Part shown: in pieces, positions 62,588-64,000 of the stretch
Position numbering within the stretch: the stretch's first letter is position 1
Layout of the letters: each line of letters starts with the position of its first letter
Source: CAVZAB01 sp963773155
GTDB taxonomy: Bacteria; Pseudomonadota; Alphaproteobacteria; Rhizobiales; Beijerinckiaceae
Direction: 5' to 3'
Length of the DNA stretch: 64,000 nt
Assembly (NCBI GenBank): GCA_963773155.1
Contig: CAVZAB010000018.1
Coordinates: 62,001-126,000, forward strand
The notes under the pieces: generated by a model
The model's input: the letters and a program-made list of their open reading frames with translations, nothing else
Databases searched by the model: none
What the model was told of the DNA's origin: nothing
Program-made: the position numbers and the translations under genes

Positions 62588-63787
62588 GTGCGAGGCGTGA
62601 CATCGGGATCCATTCTGCGGCTCGCGAGCCTCCTGGGCCTCGCCGTGATGCTCGCCGGCTGCAACCAATTCGGGTTCGGCCGGGCCGCCGGCGATTTGCC
62701 GCTGAACGCGCCGGTGACCCCCGTGCAGACGATCGGCAACGGCCAGACGCTCGGTTCCGGTCCGGTCAAGGTCGCACTGATCCTGCCTTTGACCCAGGCG
62801 AGCGGCGCCAGCGCGGTTGGAACCTCGCTGCGCAATGCGGCGGAGCTGGCGCTTGCCGATTCCGGCAGCAGCGAACTCACCGTGTTGGTCAAGGACGATC
62901 GATCGAGTGCCGAAGGCGCCCGTCAAGCCGCTCAGGAGGCGCTCGGCGAGGGCGCCGAATTGCTGATGGGGCCGCTGTTTGCCGCCAATGTCCGCGAAGT
63001 CGGCAGCCTCGCGCGCGCCGCCAACCGCCCGGTCATCGCTTTTTCGACCGATACGTCGGTCGCCTCGCACAATGTTTTCCTGCTGTCCTTCTTGATCGAG
63101 AGTTATGTCGACCGCGTCGTCGAATTCGCCGCCCAGCGCGGCAAGAAATCCTTTGCCGCTCTGGTGCCACAAAGCGATTACGGCAATGTCGCTTTGGCCG
63201 AATTTCAGGCATCGGCGGCCCGCCATGGTGTCCGCGTCCTCTCGATCGAACGCTATGGGCCGGGCGCGGCCGGCCCGGCCGTCCAGCGGATCGCCGGTCT
63301 CGGCGACCAGATTGACGCCCTCTTCATCCCCGAACAGGCGGACGGCATGGTGACGCTTGCCCCGCAGCTCGCCACGAGCGGCCTCGACAGCCGCAAGCTG
63401 CAATTGCTCGGCACCGGTGTGTGGAATGATGCCAGGGTCCTGAAACTGCCGGCCTTGCAGGGGGCCTGGTTTGCGGCGCCGGAAAATGCCGGGTTCAACG
63501 GCTTTGCCCAGCGCTATCGGGCCAAATTCGGGTCCGACCCGGCCCGGATCGCGACGCTCTCCTATGATGCCGTCTCGCTCGCCGCGGCGCTGGCGCGGGC
63601 CCAGGGGACGGGCGCCTTCAACGAAGGCGTTCTCACCAATCCAGCCGGGTTCAACGGCGCCGATGGCGTGTTCCGCTTCCGCGCCGACGGCCAGAACGAG
63701 CGCGGCCTTTCGGTTCTGCAGATCTCCAACGGCGCCGCGACGATCGTCAGCCCGGCCCCGAGATCCTTCGCCGCCGCCAAGAGTTGA
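62588..63787 (+). CDS. Penicillin-binding protein activator, LppC/LpoA-like lipoprotein
   Basis: A 399-aa lipoprotein. The signal ends in a lipobox, VMLAGC, so it should be anchored in the outer membrane by the Cys. The LppC/periplasmic-binding-like domain begins VKVALILPLTQASGASAVGT and includes ELLMGPLFAANVREVGSLAR. The family activates class A PBPs in gammaproteobacteria; a partner may be the PBP at 50-52 kb, which is inference. GTG 62588 is chosen because AGGAGG (62577-62582) lies 5 nt before it; ATG 62558 has no such site. Confidence 0.9.
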   Translation: MRGVTSGSILRLASLLGLAVMLAGCNQFGFGRAAGDLPLNAPVTPVQTIGNGQTLGSGPVKVALILPLTQASGASAVGTSLRNAAELALADSGSSELTVLVKDDRSSAEGARQAAQEALGEGAELLMGPLFAANVREVGSLARAANRPVIAFSTDTSVASHNVFLLSFLIESYVDRVVEFAAQRGKKSFAALVPQSDYGNVALAEFQASAARHGVRVLSIERYGPGAAGPAVQRIAGLGDQIDALFIPEQADGMVTLAPQLATSGLDSRKLQLLGTGVWNDARVLKLPALQGAWFAAPENAGFNGFAQRYRAKFGSDPARIATLSYDAVSLAAALARAQGTGAFNEGVLTNPAGFNGADGVFRFRADGQNERGLSVLQISNGAATIVSPAPRSFAAAKS

Positions 63788-63821
63788 CAGCCTAACGGCC
63801 GGCGGCGCAAGCCGCGGCTGG

Positions 63822-64000
63822 TCAGGCGGCGAGATCGGCAACCACCGCGTCGAGCACCGGCAATCCCGATGCGGTGACCGTGAGCGTGCCCGCCGCGCTG
63901 ACGCTGATCAGGCCATTCCGGCGCAAGGATTCGATTCGGTGCGGCGCCAGGCTGCGGCCGGCCAGACGTTCGAACCGGGCCAGATCGATGCCTTCGCTCA
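63822..64000 (-). CDS. hemW: HemW-type radical SAM heme chaperone, C-terminal end (cut by window edge)
   Basis: Only the last 59 codons are present: EGIDLARFERLAGRSLAPHR, then LRRNGLISVSAAGTLTVTAS and GLPVLDAVVADLAA. This matches the C-terminal HemN-like domain of HemW, formerly called an oxygen-independent coproporphyrinogen oxidase. HemW binds heme and transfers it to respiratory proteins in studied bacteria. Its place near rsmI and the LppC-type gene agrees with Rhizobiales order. Confidence 0.82.
   Translation of the reverse strand, partial: SEGIDLARFERLAGRSLAPHRIESLRRNGLISVSAAGTLTVTASGLPVLDAVVADLAA

Overview
The window reads as about 64 kb of core chromosome from a GC-rich alphaproteobacterium, most likely of the order Hyphomicrobiales (Rhizobiales). 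This rests on conserved neighbourhoods: hemJ-hemE facing a dikinase-regulator/maf/coaE/dnaQ block; secB-fxsA facing Tim44-like/mltA/smr; the his-coaA operon facing hslVU; metK-trmB; rimP-nusA-ylxR-infB-rbfA-truB-rpsO-pnp; fabI-fabB-fabA facing irr; and Hsp20-DUF1150. I cannot place it below order. I recognise no tRNA, rRNA, CRISPR array, prophage or defence system, and no new multi-gene system.

Layout. 1-1.2 kb: hemJ (cut by the window edge) and hemE, reading left. 1.23-1.60 kb: intergenic region with DnaA-box-like sequences in the hemE/COG1806 setting that marks the chromosomal origin in Caulobacter and Rickettsia, so a candidate oriC. 1.6-9.6 kb: dikinase regulator, maf, coaE, dnaQ; secB and fxsA on the other strand; Tim44-like, mltA, smr, an Xre regulator and a PfkB-family kinase. 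9.6-14.1 kb: histidine operon hisB-DUF2628-hisH-hisA-hisF-hisE-coaA, reading left. 14.3-22 kb: hslV-hslU, murJ, trpS, usp, NifU-like, nitroreductase, tsaB, rimI. 22-31.4 kb: plsC, miaB, phoH, ybeY, corC, lnt, xre, metK, trmB. 31.5-32.9 kb: one complete ISNCY-type insertion sequence inside a small tandem repeat. 33-43 kb: transcription/translation operon rimP to pnp. 43-46.5 kb: fatty-acid genes and irr. 46.5-54.3 kb: SH3-domain protein, D-glycerate dehydrogenase, a glyoxalase-fold protein, a broken unknown gene, hsp20-DUF1150, a class A PBP, dnaN, grpE. 54.4-64 kb: glnD, a three-gene sugar ABC importer, gshB, rsmI, an LppC-type lipoprotein and the end of hemW.

Two features deserve most attention. 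First, the candidate origin at 1230-1597, with a full CtrA-type site upstream of dnaN at 52444-52458. Second, a clustered set of single-base frameshifts in plsC, ybeY, lnt (two), an Xre gene, metK, an unknown gene (two) and the PBP gene, confined to about 22.4-29.7 kb and 48.9-50.7 kb. Because metK and lnt are normally essential and every downstream frame is intact, consensus errors are the most likely cause, and these genes should not be read as truly lost.

Regulation visible in the sequence includes three sigma-32-like promoters (hslV, hsp20, grpE), an intrinsic hairpin in the rimP leader, hairpin terminators after murJ, pnp and the sugar-binding protein gene, and many start/stop overlaps that imply translational coupling.
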